Shown: positions 9,070 to 17,713, numbered from the stretch's first letter. The stretch: DNA of 33,329 bases from Bacteroidales bacterium (GCA_017994175.1 JAGOLH010000004.1:71650-104978), one strand, 5' to 3'. The notes: generated by a model not told the origin, from the sequence alone. A program made the numbers and translations.

Positions 9070-9645
9070 TCAAAATGTGGAGAGGAATCCGATTAGTTTT
9101 TCAAATGCTAAAGCCCTGTGGCTGATTTTGTTTTTCGTTTGGGGCGACATTTCGGCAAAGCTATGAGTGTATCCGTCTGGCACAAAAACAGGATCATAAC
9201 CAAAGCCTTTTTCTCCCTTCAATGTGTGAATTATGCTTCCGTTCACCGTGCCTTCAAAAAGCAAAATTTTACCCTGTAAACTCAGAGCTATTACCGTTCG
9301 GAACCGAGCTTTCCGATTCGTAACTCCCTGCATTTGTAAAAGTAATTTCTCAATATTATCAGCAGGATTTTTCTGATTACCGGCATATCGGGCTGAGAAA
9401 ACGCCCGGTTGCATGTTTAGGGCTTCTACTTCAAGGCCTGTGTCGTCGGCAAAGCAATCGTAATGGTATTTATCAGAAACATATTTCGCTTTTTGCACAG
9501 CATTCTCACTTAGGGTAGAACCGGTTTCAGGAATATCTTCAAAGCATTGAATATCGGCAAGGCTTTTAATGATTATGTGAGGGGGCAGCATTTCGCTAAC
9601 CTCTCTGAGTTTGTGAGGATTGTTTGTGGCAAATATCAGCTCCAT
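9070..9645 (-). CDS. rdgB: RdgB/HAM1 family non-canonical purine NTP pyrophosphatase
   Basis: A 191-residue protein that hydrolyses (d)ITP and XTP to the monophosphates, keeping them out of nucleic acids. Motifs are FATNNPHKLREV at the N-terminus, DDTGLEVEAL, KGFGYDPVF and SHRALAFEKL. The frame could start at TTG 9651 but ATG 9645 gives the normal N-terminus and lies 2 bases after the upstream stop, so it is preferred. Last gene of the M23-dxr-rseP operon. Confidence 0.93.
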   Translation of the reverse strand: MELIFATNNPHKLREVSEMLPPHIIIKSLADIQCFEDIPETGSTLSENAVQKAKYVSDKYHYDCFADDTGLEVEALNMQPGVFSARYAGNQKNPADNIEKLLLQMQGVTNRKARFRTVIALSLQGKILLFEGTVNGSIIHTLKGEKGFGYDPVFVPDGYTHSFAEMSPQTKNKISHRALAFEKLIGFLSTF

Positions 9646-9647
9646 TG

Positions 9648-10457
9648 TCAATACGAAAATTTGACGTTATGAATAATTTGCCTTATCGCTGGAGGGAAAT
9701 ATTCGCCGACAACAATATCTTTATCGTAAAGATAAAATGGTATATCAACAGAAGCATAGCTTCCATGAACCAAAGTCCCTGTTCTGTCAAAAATACTGAA
9801 ATGTACCTTAAGTGTTCTGGTAAAATCGGATCTTCCCGAAGCATACGGGTCGCTATAATTTCCTTTAATTTCGAACTGGTTTATAAACAAAAAATAATCG
9901 ATATCGCGCCTTTCGGCCAGTGTTCTCAAAAAAGTGGTGTCGTTGAATACAATGTGAAAAAACTTATTTTCGGTACCCTGCGTATAATTTACTAATTCAC
10001 CATTCTGTTTTTTTGTACCATAAAAATTTTCATCTGATTGTTGTTTTTCCTTTTTGGGAAATATTTTTCTGAATAAGGATAGCTCTTTCTCCTCTTCAGG
10101 GGCGTTCTGCATTTTATTACGCATCTCGTAACTGATGATGGTATATAGTCCATCCAAATCGTCTCTGGCTTCTTTTGTATTATCGGAATATAAATCGACT
10201 GTATAGCACGAATCGGCGAAGGCCATATGAATCTGCTTGTTCCATTCGCGACGGAAATATGTCATCAGCTGATCATGCGTCATATTATATTTCTGCGCCA
10301 TTTCTGGAGTGGCATCATTATAATATATAATGGGGTCGAATGGCACGATAAGCATTCTTACATCATGCACAGGGCCTGTCCGGAAATCGAGTTCCAGCTG
10401 GGCAAAAAGTGTTGAAGGGAAAAGTGCAAAACACAGTATTATCCACTTACGAATCAT
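9648..10457 (-). CDS. Conserved hypothetical exported protein in the dxr-rseP operon
   Basis: A 269-residue protein that I cannot assign to a named family. A signal peptide (IRKWIILCFALFPSTLFAQ) is followed by a soluble mixed alpha/beta domain. A basic, low-complexity segment (FRKIFPKKEKQQSDE, about residues 128-142) splits the protein. The second half contains RRDIDYFLFINQFEIKG and HFSIFDRTGTLVHGSYAS, which look like beta strands of a lipoprotein-like or LolA/TolB-like fold, but this is weak. It starts 2 bases after rseP ends and stops 2 bases before rdgB, so it is part of this operon. An envelope role is inferred. Confidence 0.7.
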   Translation of the reverse strand: MIRKWIILCFALFPSTLFAQLELDFRTGPVHDVRMLIVPFDPIIYYNDATPEMAQKYNMTHDQLMTYFRREWNKQIHMAFADSCYTVDLYSDNTKEARDDLDGLYTIISYEMRNKMQNAPEEEKELSLFRKIFPKKEKQQSDENFYGTKKQNGELVNYTQGTENKFFHIVFNDTTFLRTLAERRDIDYFLFINQFEIKGNYSDPYASGRSDFTRTLKVHFSIFDRTGTLVHGSYASVDIPFYLYDKDIVVGEYFPPAIRQIIHNVKFSY

Positions 10458-10459
10458 AG

Positions 10460-11761
10460 TTATCGGAATAAATTTACAATATCGTTACCAAGTAAAAATA
10501 CCATTAGTACCAAGAGTATTGCCAAGCCAATATATTGTACAATTTCAATAAACCTGTCAGAAAATTTTCGCCGAGTTACAGCTTCAATTACCAGAAATAA
10601 TGCATGGCCTCCATCTAAAGCAGGTATTGGCAGGATATTTAAAAAAGCAAGTACCATTGAAAGCAAACCGGTAATATACCAAAACCGAGCCCAATTCCAT
10701 TCAGCTCCATACACTTTGGCGATTCCAATCGGGCCGGCAATATCTTTTGGTTTTTCCACACCGGTAAATATCATTTTATACCCTTTTATATTGGAATATA
10801 TGGCCTCGAAAGCATCGGAATAAGCATATTTGAATGCAGTAAATACAGTATATTTTTTTGTTTGATATTCTGGCATTCTGGCATAAACACCTATTTTACC
10901 CATCGAATCAACGGGAATGCATAGAAACATTGAGCTACCAGCCCTATCTATTTCAAAATCAAGGGTATCGCCCCTGTGTTTAAACAATATCTCTTTAAAA
11001 TTACCATATGAGCTTACCGGAATATTATCAAGTGAAACAAGTTTATCTCCATTTCTAAGACCGGCTTTCCATGCATTTAAAGTATCGTTTACACTATCGA
11101 TATTCAAAGGGAAATTATCGAAACCAATGAAGGGATTTCCTCTGCTGATATATTTATATAATGTATCGGGAACGTCAACAACAACGAAATCATTATTTCG
11201 CTTCACGGTAATTTCGCCTCCGAAATAAAAACGTGTAGAGAGTATATCCTCGGCACGTTCAACTTCTTTTCCATTGATAGCAACAATATGATCCCCTGTT
11301 TTAAAACCAATGAATCGGGCTTGCTCATACGCAAAAATTCCGTCCTTCACATTTTCGGCAGGGAGATATTCCTTCGTAAAAACCAAGTGCGACATGGTAA
11401 AAATCAGAATGCCCAGAATAACATTCATAATAACACCTGCGAGCATTACAATCAATCGCTGCCATGCTGGTTTTGACCGGAATTCCCAGGGTTGGGGAGG
11501 TTGTTTCATCTGCTCTTTGTCGAGCGACTCATCTATCATTCCGGCTATTTTGCAATATCCGCCAAAAGGCAGCCACCCAATACCAAATTCGGTATCACCG
11601 ATTTTCTTACTCCAAATCTTAAACCCTGCGTCGAAAAAAATAAAAAATTTATCTACCCGTATTTTAAAAATCCTCGCAGCAATATAATGTCCGAATTCGT
11701 GCACCAGAACCAGTATTGCAAGCCCTAAAATCAACTGGGCAGCCATTATTATTCCATTCAT
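10460..11761 (-). CDS. rseP: Site-2 protease RseP (membrane zinc metalloprotease)
   Basis: A 433-residue intramembrane protease. The zinc motif HEFGH lies at residues 21-25 in the first membrane segment, and the second active-site motif NILPIPALDGGH is near the C-terminus (about residues 383-394). PDZ-like regions between them include GFKTGDHIVAINGKEV and GLRNGDKLVSLDNIPV, so two PDZ domains are likely. RseP cleaves membrane-bound anti-sigma factors and remnant signal peptides. It overlaps dxr by four bases (ATGA at 11761-11758), indicating translational coupling. An internal Met at residue 6 is a possible alternative start. Confidence 0.93.
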   Translation of the reverse strand: MNGIIMAAQLILGLAILVLVHEFGHYIAARIFKIRVDKFFIFFDAGFKIWSKKIGDTEFGIGWLPFGGYCKIAGMIDESLDKEQMKQPPQPWEFRSKPAWQRLIVMLAGVIMNVILGILIFTMSHLVFTKEYLPAENVKDGIFAYEQARFIGFKTGDHIVAINGKEVERAEDILSTRFYFGGEITVKRNNDFVVVDVPDTLYKYISRGNPFIGFDNFPLNIDSVNDTLNAWKAGLRNGDKLVSLDNIPVSSYGNFKEILFKHRGDTLDFEIDRAGSSMFLCIPVDSMGKIGVYARMPEYQTKKYTVFTAFKYAYSDAFEAIYSNIKGYKMIFTGVEKPKDIAGPIGIAKVYGAEWNWARFWYITGLLSMVLAFLNILPIPALDGGHALFLVIEAVTRRKFSDRFIEIVQYIGLAILLVLMVFLLGNDIVNLFR

Positions 11762-12924
11762 AACTTGTTTTTATTAATTAATTCATTTGCAATAATGCGC
11801 GCAGTCTTATCGGTTTCGATGTAATCAGTTAAATCGGGGCTGCTTATAAAATAGGTTTGTTCCAAAGTTTTTTCAATAATATCTGACATTTGCAAAAAGC
11901 CGGTTTTACGTTGCAGAAACGCTTGTACAGCAACTTCGTTGGCAGCATTCATAGCACATGGGACATTCCCACCTTTTCTCAATGCCTCGTAGGCAATTGC
12001 CAAGTTGCGAAATACCACCAGGTCAGGTTTTTCAAAAGTCAGGTTAAGTGAGCTGTCGAAGTTGATGCGCCCAAATGATGAGGGAACTCTTTCGGGAAAT
12101 GCAAAAGCATAGTGAATAGGCATTCTCATGTCGGGAGGGCTTAACTGAGCCTTCACTGAACCATCGCAGAATTGAACCATGGAATGAATTATTGACTGCG
12201 GGTGTATAATTACTTCCATTTCATCAGGACTTAAGCCAAAAAGCCAGTGGGCTTCAATGAGTTCCAGCCCTTTGTTCATAAAACTAGCCGAATCGATTGT
12301 AACTTTTGCGCCCATCGTCCAGTTGGGATGCTTTAAAGCCTGTTCAGGGGTAACATCTTGGAGAGATTCTCTGTTTTTTCCTCTGAACGGACCTCCTGAT
12401 GCTGTTAAAATTAGTTTTTCGACAGAATTTGATACCTCTCCGATAATACACTGGAAAATTGCAGAGTGTTCGGAATCGACAGGTATTATTGGTGCTTGAT
12501 ACATTTTCGATAGTCGAGTAATGAGGTCACCTGCCACCACAAGGGTTTCCTTGTTGGCAAGTGCAATCACCTTCCCTGCCTCAAGAGCCTGAATGCAGGG
12601 TTCCAGTCCGGCGAAACCAACCATTGCCGTTAAAACAAGGTCGACAGACCCAATAGCCGCAGCATGACGAATCGAATCTTTACCGGCGAAAACCTTAACA
12701 GGAATATCAGAAAGGGCCTCTTTCACCGTGGTGTATTTCGATTCATCGCCAATAACTACCATGTTGGGCTCCAGCATTCTGGCCTGCTGAATCAGCAGAT
12801 CACTATTCGTGTTTGCAACCAGCACTTCAGCCGTAAATTTTTCGGGGTTATTCACGATAACATCAATAGCCTGAGTTCCGATGGAGCCCGTTGAACCTAA
12901 TATGGCAATACGTTTATTGCTCAT
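11758..12924 (-). CDS. dxr: 1-deoxy-D-xylulose 5-phosphate reductoisomerase
   Basis: A 388-residue enzyme of the non-mevalonate isoprenoid pathway; it converts DXP to MEP with NADPH and a divalent metal. The NADPH-binding GSTGSIGTQAIDV is at the N-terminus. Metal and substrate motifs are PVDSEHSAIFQ, ASGGPFRGK and MNKGLELIEAHWLFG, followed by IIHPQSIIHSMV. Length is normal. It overlaps both neighbours by four bases (12924-12921 and 11761-11758), so the three genes are translated as a coupled set. No unusual residues were noticed. Confidence 0.96.
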   Translation of the reverse strand: MSNKRIAILGSTGSIGTQAIDVIVNNPEKFTAEVLVANTNSDLLIQQARMLEPNMVVIGDESKYTTVKEALSDIPVKVFAGKDSIRHAAAIGSVDLVLTAMVGFAGLEPCIQALEAGKVIALANKETLVVAGDLITRLSKMYQAPIIPVDSEHSAIFQCIIGEVSNSVEKLILTASGGPFRGKNRESLQDVTPEQALKHPNWTMGAKVTIDSASFMNKGLELIEAHWLFGLSPDEMEVIIHPQSIIHSMVQFCDGSVKAQLSPPDMRMPIHYAFAFPERVPSSFGRINFDSSLNLTFEKPDLVVFRNLAIAYEALRKGGNVPCAMNAANEVAVQAFLQRKTGFLQMSDIIEKTLEQTYFISSPDLTDYIETDKTARIIANELINKNKL

Positions 12925-13760
12925 TTTGTAAATCGTGTATAATCTTCCGGATTGACTGGTTTCCCGTCGATCCAGACTTCAAAATGCAAATGGGGGCCAT
13001 TGGTAAGTTCTCCTGAATTGCCCATAGCTGCGATTACCTGACCAGCGACCACTTTATCACCAGCTTTCACCATGATTTTACTATTGTGTCTGTAAATCGT
13101 TACTATCCCCATATCGTGCTGAATAACAACACTATATCCGGTTTCAACAGTGAAGTTTGCAGAGATTACCGTTCCCGACCGCGCTGCTTTGACCGATTTG
13201 TCATCGATAGCTACAATATCGGTACCAAAGTGCTGCATCGCAGCGTTAAAAGAGTTGGATACCATACCTTTAACGGGGGGATAAAGATTGATGACATCTT
13301 GTTTGGGGAAAGGATTTTTAAACGATTGATTTACCCAAATACCACCCTTTGTCAGTTCCGATTTCACTCTGGACAGACTGTCGTTTCCCATATTTCCTGC
13401 CGGAAACATATAGTTGCTGTCAACCGAATCGATTCCCACCAGTATACTTTTAATTACTTCGAGGTACTGATCGCGCATCCTTAGCTCCTCTTCAAGGCTA
13501 TCGATTCGGATTTTATTTGTAATCATGTACTCTTTTACATTACTGTCGGGGTATCCAGGGATGCTTTCCTTGATTGACGTATGAACAACAATCAGCCAGA
13601 AAACTGCCATGAGTAAAGCCAATATTGTAAAGTTCAGTAAAACCATACCTGCACGGCTAAACCTGAATGTCCACCGGGCTTCGAGGCTGTCGGACAAGTA
13701 CAATACAAGCCTGAATTTTTTATTCAGCCATTTTTTAAAACTGCGTTTTTGCTTCGCCAT
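12921..13760 (-). CDS. M23 family membrane-anchored metallopeptidase
   Basis: A 279-residue peptidoglycan endopeptidase-like protein. A basic N-terminus is followed by one membrane segment (about residues 38-60), a helical linker (residues 80-110) and a LytM/M23 domain. The zinc motifs look complete: HFGTD (H177, D181) and HLHFE (H257, H259), with YRH at 223-225. It probably cleaves peptide cross-links of peptidoglycan from the periplasmic face. It is the first gene of the operon continuing with dxr and rseP; similar M23-dxr-rseP runs are familiar in Bacteroidetes. Confidence 0.9.
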   Translation of the reverse strand: MAKQKRSFKKWLNKKFRLVLYLSDSLEARWTFRFSRAGMVLLNFTILALLMAVFWLIVVHTSIKESIPGYPDSNVKEYMITNKIRIDSLEEELRMRDQYLEVIKSILVGIDSVDSNYMFPAGNMGNDSLSRVKSELTKGGIWVNQSFKNPFPKQDVINLYPPVKGMVSNSFNAAMQHFGTDIVAIDDKSVKAARSGTVISANFTVETGYSVVIQHDMGIVTIYRHNSKIMVKAGDKVVAGQVIAAMGNSGELTNGPHLHFEVWIDGKPVNPEDYTRFTK

Positions 13761-13797
13761 GCATTAATATCGTAAAACGAAGTAATTTATTTTGCAA

Positions 13798-14985
13798 TTA
13801 TACTTTTTTAAAAGCCTGATCCAAATCTTCGACTAGGTCATTTACATCTTCAATACCAACGGAATACCTCACCAGACCATCGGTGATACCAGCACCAATT
13901 CGGTTCTCGCGACTCACTCCGGCATGGGTCATCGACGCAGGGTGTTGTATCAGTGTTTCGACACCGCCTAGCGAAACCGCCAGTGTTGCAATATGGACAT
14001 TATCCATAAGTATTTCTCCAGCTTTAAGCCCCCCTTTGAGTTCAAAGCTAATCATAGCACCCGGACCATCCATTTGTGAAGATGCCAGTTCGAACTGAGG
14101 ATGCGATTTCAGCCCTGGGTATTTCACCCACTCAACCTTTGGGTGCTTCTCCAGATATTCTGCAATAATACATGCCGATTGCTGAGAACGATCCATACGG
14201 AGTGATAGTGTTTTTAAACCCCGATATACCATGTATGCCTGATGCGGATCCATATTGCCACCAATATAAACCATGGTCTGACGAAGTTTTTTGTATATCT
14301 CATGATTTGCAGCCACCAATGCACCACCAACTATATCGGCATGACCATTTATAAATTTGGTAAGCGAATGAAGCACTATATCGGCACCCAAATCAAGTGG
14401 ACGCTGCAAGTAAGGTGAGCAAAAAGTATTATCTACACAGACCAGGATATTATGCTGATGCGCCAGTTCGGCTGCTTTACGTATGTCGGTAATCTGCATT
14501 GTAGGGTTTGCAGGAGTTTCTAAATACAAAAGTTTTGTATTGGGCCGAATGTGCTTTTCGATATTTGTAATGTCGGAAGTATCGATAAAATCGAAACTAA
14601 CACCGAAGCGCGAAAAATCCCGTTCCATTACTCCACGGCTGGGACCATAAATAGCACTGGTACCAATCATGTGTGCATCCTTCCCCAACAATGCCATGTA
14701 AACTGTTGATACTGCAGCCATCCCTGATGAAAGAGCAATGCATCCGACACCGTTTTCAAGGGCATTTATTTTATCCTCAAGCGAATTAATCGTTGGATTT
14801 CCAATCCGGGTATAAATATAACCAGGGTCTTTTCCGGCAAAACAATCGGCACCATGCTTTGCACTACGGAATTTAAATGTTGATGTCTGATAAATCGGAG
14901 TAACTGCACTACCATACACATCTTCGTGATCACCTGCGTGAATCAGCTTTGTGTTGAATCCTTTTTTTGATGTATCCATAACCAT
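13798..14985 (-). CDS. PLP-dependent gamma-lyase/synthase of the Cys/Met metabolism family
   Basis: A 395-residue trans-sulfuration-family enzyme, probably a methionine gamma-lyase or cystathionine gamma-synthase-like protein acting on sulfur amino acids in the cytoplasm. The N-terminus FNTKLIHAGDHED and motifs YTRIGNPT, SSGMAAVS, VDNTFCSP (D185) and HSLTKFINGH (PLP lysine K210) are intact. Classical methionine gamma-lyases have Cys in the loop LYGCT; here the corresponding loop is IYGPS, so substrate choice is uncertain. A second ATG at 14979 is an equally good start. The start lies only eight bases downstream of a terminator-like hairpin. Confidence 0.85.
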   Translation of the reverse strand: MVMDTSKKGFNTKLIHAGDHEDVYGSAVTPIYQTSTFKFRSAKHGADCFAGKDPGYIYTRIGNPTINSLEDKINALENGVGCIALSSGMAAVSTVYMALLGKDAHMIGTSAIYGPSRGVMERDFSRFGVSFDFIDTSDITNIEKHIRPNTKLLYLETPANPTMQITDIRKAAELAHQHNILVCVDNTFCSPYLQRPLDLGADIVLHSLTKFINGHADIVGGALVAANHEIYKKLRQTMVYIGGNMDPHQAYMVYRGLKTLSLRMDRSQQSACIIAEYLEKHPKVEWVKYPGLKSHPQFELASSQMDGPGAMISFELKGGLKAGEILMDNVHIATLAVSLGGVETLIQHPASMTHAGVSRENRIGAGITDGLVRYSVGIEDVNDLVEDLDQAFKKV

Positions 14986-14992
14986 AAATTAT

Positions 14993-15025
14993 TAAAAAAC
15001 AAAAGGAGCTCAACAAGAACTCCTT
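14993..15025 (-). terminator. Intrinsic terminator after tRNA-Ala
   Basis: On the minus strand the stem AAGGAGTTC / GAGCTCCTT (nine pairs, one G-T, loop TTGTT) at 15025-15003 is followed by TTTGTTTTTTAA. It lies eight bases after the tRNA 3' end and eight bases before the next start codon. It could also act as a leader attenuator for the PLP enzyme. Confidence 0.75.
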
Positions 15026-15033
15026 GAAAATTG

Positions 15034-15107
15034 TGGAGCATAGCGGGGTCGAACCGCTGACCTCGTGACTGCCAGTCACGCGCTCTAGCCAACTGAGCTA
15101 ATGCCCC
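15034..15107 (-). tRNA. tRNA-Ala (anticodon GGC)
   Basis: A 74-base cloverleaf on the minus strand. The acceptor stem is GGGGCAT / ATGCTCC with the G3-U70 pair that marks alanine tRNAs. The D arm is GCTC-GAGC, the anticodon stem is CGTGA/TCACG with loop CTGGCAG (anticodon GGC, codon GCC), and the T arm AGCGG-TTCGACC-CCGCT is normal. The discriminator is A and the CCA end is not encoded. Confidence 0.96.
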
Positions 15108-15118
15108 TATTAAAAGAA

Positions 15119-16279
15119 CTATTTGACAATCAGAAACTTCCCGCTGGTTTTGTTGAGTTCATCCTCATTCCAAAGCTCATAGAAGTACATTCCCTGATTG
15201 GTATTTTGTGCGTCAAAGATAAATATATCTGAATTAAAATCATCATCTGCCACCAATTTCCCATCTATACTAAAGATTCGAATATGTGCCGGGGTTTGTT
15301 TAAGATTTTTAAAATAAATCATTTCGTTTGCGGGATTCGGGTACACCATCCACAATTCGCTATCAACAGGACTGATTCCAGTAAATTCTCCATCGAACAG
15401 AGCAACAGAATAGGCTGTAAGATAATCAGGGCTGGTTTTCATCGACACCATTGGAATACCAAGGTATTTTGTCCAGTAGTTAATTGTGTAAGTAGAATCT
15501 ACCATGGGCAATTCAACAGGCAGTTGGTCTCCGATAAGTGGTGCATCCTGTAGAGGGGTCCATTGACCATTGTAAATTGCATGAAGATATACATTGGTTA
15601 TTTGCTTTTCGTAACGATATTCTCGTAACACATTTCTGGCATCATTAAATGAGTTTGTGTCATTAATTGTGAGAAATCCTTCTGTGTCAAAATCGGAAAT
15701 CTGCTCAAGGGTAATACTGAACTTAACCGAGTCGTAGAGAGCAACTACGAGGTCATAATACTCAGTAGGGATAATATCGGCAAACATTGAAATATGGAAT
15801 TGCTGAGAAAACGAGCCGGATTCAGACAAATCGAGCCCTGTTGTAAGCGGGAACCTCAATGTAAAAAGGTTCTGCTCCGACTTAAGGTTTGCGGTGCCTC
15901 CAAGCATGGGAATTTCTCCCTGCATTCCAACAACTTCCACCTGAGGGTATGTAATCCGCAAAAAAACCACATAGCCAATTTCGTTAATAAAAGCACAATT
16001 TGCCAGTGGGTAATAATCATCAGGGTCGTATTCATCAGGTGCGTAATACCTAATTGTATCAAGAACGCATTGCTCAAAAGTAAAATCTTCGTAAAGCAAA
16101 TTGGCAATTTCCCCGAAACTACTTACCAGCATTCCGGAGGTTGGCGATGAATTTGAGTACCTGGCTACCGGATAAACATCATTTACACTTGCAAAATCAG
16201 AGCGTTTGTAAACAATCTGAGCTGATAGCACATACACTAATATTATAAAATTCAAAAAAAGAAAAAATCTTTTCATCAT
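15119..16279 (-). CDS. Secreted protein with T9SS type A C-terminal sorting domain
   Basis: A 386-residue protein with a signal peptide (MKRFFLFLNFIILVYVLSAQ) and a C-terminal sorting domain of about 75 residues: WMVYPNPANEMIYFK, IRIFSIDGKLV, QGMYFYEL and a final KFLIVK. The middle domain (residues 22-300) is mostly beta and I do not recognise it. The sorting domain predicts export by Sec, then T9SS translocation and attachment or release at the cell surface. It lies 30 bases after the small lipoprotein gene, so the two are probably co-transcribed. Confidence 0.82.
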   Translation of the reverse strand: MMKRFFLFLNFIILVYVLSAQIVYKRSDFASVNDVYPVARYSNSSPTSGMLVSSFGEIANLLYEDFTFEQCVLDTIRYYAPDEYDPDDYYPLANCAFINEIGYVVFLRITYPQVEVVGMQGEIPMLGGTANLKSEQNLFTLRFPLTTGLDLSESGSFSQQFHISMFADIIPTEYYDLVVALYDSVKFSITLEQISDFDTEGFLTINDTNSFNDARNVLREYRYEKQITNVYLHAIYNGQWTPLQDAPLIGDQLPVELPMVDSTYTINYWTKYLGIPMVSMKTSPDYLTAYSVALFDGEFTGISPVDSELWMVYPNPANEMIYFKNLKQTPAHIRIFSIDGKLVADDDFNSDIFIFDAQNTNQGMYFYELWNEDELNKTSGKFLIVK

Positions 16280-16309
16280 AATAAAGGTTTGATTATTTTA
16301 AAGGATATA

Positions 16310-16723
16310 CTAATTAAATACAGTCTGCTCGTTGATAGTAATTGTTTCAACGTAGGTTTTATCGTTTTCGAGCATGAGAACACCAAGACCTCTTCTAACA
16401 AAAGGATGATCGCGATCGGTGCCTTTTGTAACCTCTACTTTATAAATCGACTGGTATTTAAACTCATATGATACCTGACCGTTTTCATTAGTCCACGACG
16501 TATCGGCAACCAATTTGGGACCACTGAGCAGGTAAACAACGGTGTGAGAACTGTCAGAAGACGCAGCTTTAACGATAACCATAGCACCTTCCACCGGCTG
16601 ACCATCTTCATCCTGAACAATAACTATTGCTTCGGGAGGATTTGGTTCTTTGCAAGAATTAAGGAATACAAACAAACCCGCAAACAGGCTCAGCAAAATA
16701 ACAGCGTAGATAGTTTTATTCAT
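16310..16723 (-). CDS. Small lipoprotein with Ig-like (carboxypeptidase-regulatory-like) domain
   Basis: A 137-residue protein. The signal peptide ends in a lipobox (FLNSC, Cys at about residue 24). The mature part, IVIVQDEDGQPVEGAMVIVKA followed by SWTNENGQVSYEF, reads as one carboxypeptidase-regulatory-like or SpaA-like beta-sandwich. It is probably anchored in the outer membrane. It precedes the T9SS-sorted protein in one transcript; no specific function can be assigned. Confidence 0.75.
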   Translation of the reverse strand: MNKTIYAVILLSLFAGLFVFLNSCKEPNPPEAIVIVQDEDGQPVEGAMVIVKAASSDSSHTVVYLLSGPKLVADTSWTNENGQVSYEFKYQSIYKVEVTKGTDRDHPFVRRGLGVLMLENDKTYVETITINEQTVFN

Positions 16724-16738
16724 TGTAAATATATTTTA

Positions 16739-16747
16739 TAACTTTGC
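16739..16747 (+). promoter_or_regulatory. Putative -7 element for the cyclophilin-pheS unit
   Basis: TAACTTTGC matches TAnnTTTGC exactly, 48 bases upstream of the ATG at 16796. No good -33 TTTG is seen about 19 bases upstream (only T-rich sequence near 16714-16720). Confidence 0.35.
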
Positions 16748-16753
16748 AACCCA

Positions 16754-16784
16754 CAATTATACAATATATTTTATTTATTTCAAA
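16754..16784 (-). promoter_or_regulatory. Putative promoter of the lipoprotein/T9SS-protein unit
   Basis: On the minus strand TTTG (16784-16781) is followed after exactly 19 bases by TATAATTG (16761-16754), one mismatch from TAnnTTTG. It is back to back with the plus-strand -7 element, so the two units diverge from a 72-base gap. Confidence 0.5.
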
Positions 16785-16795
16785 ATTTTATTGTA

Positions 16796-17695
16796 ATGTC
16801 AAAACGTATTATTTACATAAGCCTGATTCTAGCAGTTCTGTCCACGTCGTGCAGCCTTCTGAATAAGACCGGCAATATGAAAAACTATGTTTTGTTCAAA
16901 ACCGATATGGGCGATCTTGTAGTGGGAGTTTACGAAGCTACACCCATGCACCGCGATCATTTTATAAAACTTTGCAACAAGCATTATTACGATAGTTTGC
17001 TCGTTTTCAGGGCAAGCCCTTCAGGCTATATTGCCACTGGCGACAGTTTATCGCGCACTGCCACCGCCACCACTTTGCTTGGCGATAACATTACCGACAC
17101 TGCAATAAACCCCGAATTCAACAGCAAACTAATTAACCGCAAAGGTGCCGTTGGCTTTCTGCGTGCCGACGACAAAATAAATCCCCGAAAAATGTCGCAC
17201 TCGGGTATCATTTATTTTGTGATAGGCGAAGTTTTCGACGATAAAATGCTTACAAAACTTGAGACCCAAACCAATGCACCCGTTATCGGAAAATATGTGA
17301 GTGCCTTTATGGATGAACCTGGTCATGAGAAGTTGCGTGACAGTATGCAATATTACCGGCAACATCGTTTGATGGATGATTTCCGAAGAATTTACGTACA
17401 GGTTACCGATAGTGTTATGCCACAAATTAAAAAAGACAAAGTCTCCCTGTTTTCGTTGTCGCCCTATCAACGGAAAGCTTATACTACTGAGGGAGGTTTG
17501 CCCACCATGGATAACAATTATACTGTGTTTGGACATATTGTTTTCGGATTCAATGTAATAGAGCAAATGTCGAAAGTGAGAACCGGCATCAGGTTTCGGC
17601 CCAGAACAGATATTTACATTCATTCCACAACGGTAATGAATAAAAAGGAATGGAAGAACTTTTTAAAAGAACATAAAAAACTAGCCAATCAGTAA
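16796..17695 (+). CDS. Cyclophilin-type peptidyl-prolyl isomerase-like lipoprotein, divergent
   Basis: A 299-residue protein with a lipoprotein signal (LAVLSTSC, Cys at about residue 19) and a cyclophilin-like domain. Recognisable blocks are VLFKTDMGDLVVGVYEATP, FRASPSGYIATGD, KGAVGFLRADDKINP and NNYTVFGHIVFGFNVIEQM. About 80 residues, many charged, are inserted before the last block. The active site looks altered: the catalytic Arg (FR) is present but the Gln positions of the standard FMxQGG and GSQFF motifs are Thr and aliphatic here. It may be a periplasm-facing chaperone with weak isomerase activity. It lies 18 bases before pheS. Confidence 0.78.
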   Translation: MSKRIIYISLILAVLSTSCSLLNKTGNMKNYVLFKTDMGDLVVGVYEATPMHRDHFIKLCNKHYYDSLLVFRASPSGYIATGDSLSRTATATTLLGDNITDTAINPEFNSKLINRKGAVGFLRADDKINPRKMSHSGIIYFVIGEVFDDKMLTKLETQTNAPVIGKYVSAFMDEPGHEKLRDSMQYYRQHRLMDDFRRIYVQVTDSVMPQIKKDKVSLFSLSPYQRKAYTTEGGLPTMDNNYTVFGHIVFGFNVIEQMSKVRTGIRFRPRTDIYIHSTTVMNKKEWKNFLKEHKKLANQ

Positions 17696-17713
17696 CACTC
17701 AATACTATTATCA

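Noticed and set aside
9646-9651. TTG start for rdgB giving MTMEL
   Set aside because: The ATG at 9645 fits the family start and a 2-base gap to the upstream stop.
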